This document shows, one piece after another, positions 39,281 through 40,704 of a stretch of 40,704 bases of DNA (positions within the stretch are counted from its first letter, which is position 1; each line of letters starts with the position of its first letter). The stretch is from positions 1 to 40,704 of the forward strand of contig CABIKM010000043.1 in NCBI GenBank assembly GCA_902196205.1. The letters are read 5' to 3'. The DNA is from Candidatus Methylomirabilis lanthanidiphila (GTDB taxonomy: Bacteria > Methylomirabilota > Methylomirabilia > Methylomirabilales > Methylomirabilaceae). A program made the position numbers and the translations under genes. Under the pieces are notes generated by a model that was not told where the DNA came from, did not search any database, and saw nothing but the letters and a program-made list of their open reading frames with translations.

Positions 39281-40444
39281 ATGATCGCTCCTGACACCAT
39301 TGCCTGCCCGCACTGCGGCGCCCAGATCCCCTTAACAGAAGCCTTGCGCACTCACATGCGGGAGGACTTCGAGCAGACGCTCCACGCCCGCCTCGCCGAG
39401 GAGCGTGCCAAGGCTCTCGCCCAGGCCAAGGCCGACCTCGCTATTGAGCACGCCAATCTGACGAACGAACTCACCGAGAAGGCCACACAACTTGAAGACA
39501 GCCGCACCCGTGAGCTCGCGCTCCTCAAGAAGGCCCGAACACTCGAAGACGAAAAGGCGGCCCTCGATCTTGAGCTCGAACGGCGCCTGCAGGCGGAACG
39601 GGCGACCATCGAGGAGACCGTTGAGACCCGACTCGCCGAACAGCACCGGCTCCGTGATCTGGAAAAGGACAAGCAGCTCGGCGACCTCCGCCGGCAGATC
39701 GAGGACCTGAAGCGAAAGGCCGAGCAGGGCTCCCAGCAGACCCAGGGCGAGGCCGCCGAACTCGATCTGGAGGCCATGCTCCGGACTGCCTTTCCGCAGG
39801 ACGAGATTGCGCCGGTTCCCAAAGGGATCCGCGGCGCCGATGTCATTCAGCGGGTGATCAGTCCGGGCGGACGAGCCTGCGGCTGCATCGTCTGGGAGGC
39901 CAAGAACACCAAGGCCTGGAGCGACGGCTGGCTCGAGAAGCTCCGCGATGACCGGCGGGAGCTGAAGGCCGACGTCGCCGCCCTGGCGACCACCGTGCTT
40001 CCGAAGGACGTCAAACACCTCGCGCTGATGGAGGGCGTGTGGGTGACCGACTTCGCCGCGTTGCCGGGCCTTGCCACCGCGCTGCGCTCTCAACTGATCC
40101 AGGTCGCCTCAGCCCGGGCCGCCGCCCAGGGCCGCGGGACGAAGATGGAGCAGCTCTACGACTACCTCACCGGCACCGACTTCCGACAGCGCGTCGAGGC
40201 GATCGCCGAGGCCTTTGTGGCCATGAAGGCCGACCTCGACCGGGAACGGCGCGCGGTCGAAAAGATCTGGGCCGCGCGCGACAAGCAGCTCGGCCGGGCC
40301 CTGTCCGGGCTGGCCGGCATGTACGGCGATATGCAAGGCCTTGTCGGCGCCAGCCTGCCCAAGGTCGCGCACCTGGAGCTCGGGTCGGGCGACGGGCAGA
40401 ACGCTGCCGAACAGCCGGCGCTCCCGGTCATGGACCAGCCCTAG
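39281..40444 (+). CDS. DUF2130 protein: zinc ribbon, coiled coil and nuclease-like domain
   Basis: 387 residues from ATG 39281; GGAGGAG at 39265-39271 supports this start over 39209. Order: a CPHCG half-ribbon near the N-terminus, a ~150-residue charged coiled coil (many Glu/Arg/Leu heptads), then the DUF2130 domain (COG4487): GADVIQRV, then GCIVWEAKNTKAWSDGWLEK, and a helical C-terminal part. The Asp plus E-x-K (WEAK) pattern resembles PD-(D/E)XK nucleases. Function is unproven; DUF2130 proteins are sporadically distributed, so a role in defence or DNA processing is possible. It sits between a decayed stretch and the window end. Confidence 0.82.
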   Translation: MIAPDTIACPHCGAQIPLTEALRTHMREDFEQTLHARLAEERAKALAQAKADLAIEHANLTNELTEKATQLEDSRTRELALLKKARTLEDEKAALDLELERRLQAERATIEETVETRLAEQHRLRDLEKDKQLGDLRRQIEDLKRKAEQGSQQTQGEAAELDLEAMLRTAFPQDEIAPVPKGIRGADVIQRVISPGGRACGCIVWEAKNTKAWSDGWLEKLRDDRRELKADVAALATTVLPKDVKHLALMEGVWVTDFAALPGLATALRSQLIQVASARAAAQGRGTKMEQLYDYLTGTDFRQRVEAIAEAFVAMKADLDRERRAVEKIWAARDKQLGRALSGLAGMYGDMQGLVGASLPKVAHLELGSGDGQNAAEQPALPVMDQP

Positions 40445-40704
40445 TAGCGGCCGCCGGACGAGGCGCTCACAGCCCGCTACGCGGAGCGGCGACTGCGGGT
40501 TTTGGCAGGGCTGACCGATGGTCAGATGGCCTGGATCAAGCGTGAGGCGAAGAGCGCCGTGGATCAGGTGCCTGGACCCCAACGGCGATTTATCCGGTCA
40601 GCAAACCGCCTGGCCCATACAAGGCCGAGGAGGAGAAGCTCATCACGTGTCAAGGGTCACCCAAATTTCTCTAGGTGTGGTCATCGAAAAGTCCCTACCC
40701 AGCC
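40445..40704. other. Window end with fragmentary coding-like sequence
   Basis: A forward frame here reads ALTARYAERRLRVLAGLTDG then QMAWIKREAKSAV without a proper start, then runs into unrelated low-quality sequence. It may be the remnant of a gene once following the DUF2130 gene. No family is recognised, and no complete gene is supported. Confidence 0.3.

Noticed and set aside
39332-40093. 253-residue reading frame on the minus strand opposite the DUF2130 gene
   Set aside because: It is the complement of a coiled-coil region with biased codons. The plus-strand frame has a good ribosome site and recognisable domain.

Overview
The window is a gene-dense bacterial chromosome segment with high G+C and mostly plus-strand genes. 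It holds two tRNAs (Leu-CAG and initiator Met), 34 protein genes I can support, two cobalamin riboswitches and an unusually rich set of short dispersed repeats. Outer-membrane systems (TonB-dependent receptor, TonB-like protein, MlaA) indicate a diderm. The gene content and repeat style remind me of Candidatus Methylomirabilis (phylum NC10). That is an inference from memory; no marker in the window proves it.

Layout. 319-2942: membrane GAF-histidine kinase and its single-domain response regulator. 3109-4819: two tandem paralogous LuxR-type regulators with a cysteine-rich N-terminal domain. 4972-9614: fused radical SAM/DUF2344 protein, ribonuclease G, and a DsrE-family protein whose CxxC site is encoded by two in-frame TGA codons, probably selenocysteine. 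9728-15223: quinone oxidoreductase, beta-propeller sugar dehydrogenase-like protein, MlaA and a class A penicillin-binding protein. 15475-16464: three related small secreted Lys/Ala/Pro-rich proteins. 16540-22232: vitamin B12 uptake locus, with two tandem cobalamin riboswitches followed by btuB-btuF-btuC-btuD in overlapping order, then a TonB-like energy transducer. 23450-26441: site-2 protease, cis-prenyltransferase and two small secreted proteins, one exosortase-associated (TIGR04073-like). 26491-29264: MsrB, tRNA-Leu, an S23 four-helix protein bracketed by inverted heptamer repeats, a thioesterase and an SAM hydrolase. 29356-34484: group 2 sigma factor, Pcm, rhomboid protease, small zincin and threonine synthase with a LeuA-type C-terminal domain. 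34428-38637: MagIII/Nth-like glycosylase (minus strand), RuvX, MltG, TPR lipoprotein and RlmN. 38646-40704: initiator tRNA, a decayed-looking stretch and a DUF2130 coiled-coil/nuclease-like protein.

Three things stand out. First, the DsrE protein has a UxxU in place of CxxC, with SECIS-like hairpins at the expected distances. Second, many repeats in the window share a strict seven-nucleotide period. They occur as inverted arms inside two protein genes, inside the variable hairpin of both B12 riboswitches, between genes and around the S23 gene, which suggests one family of mobile heptamer elements. Third, two B12 riboswitches in series, separated by a 17-bp terminator hairpin, control one uptake operon and share an identical 117-nt block.
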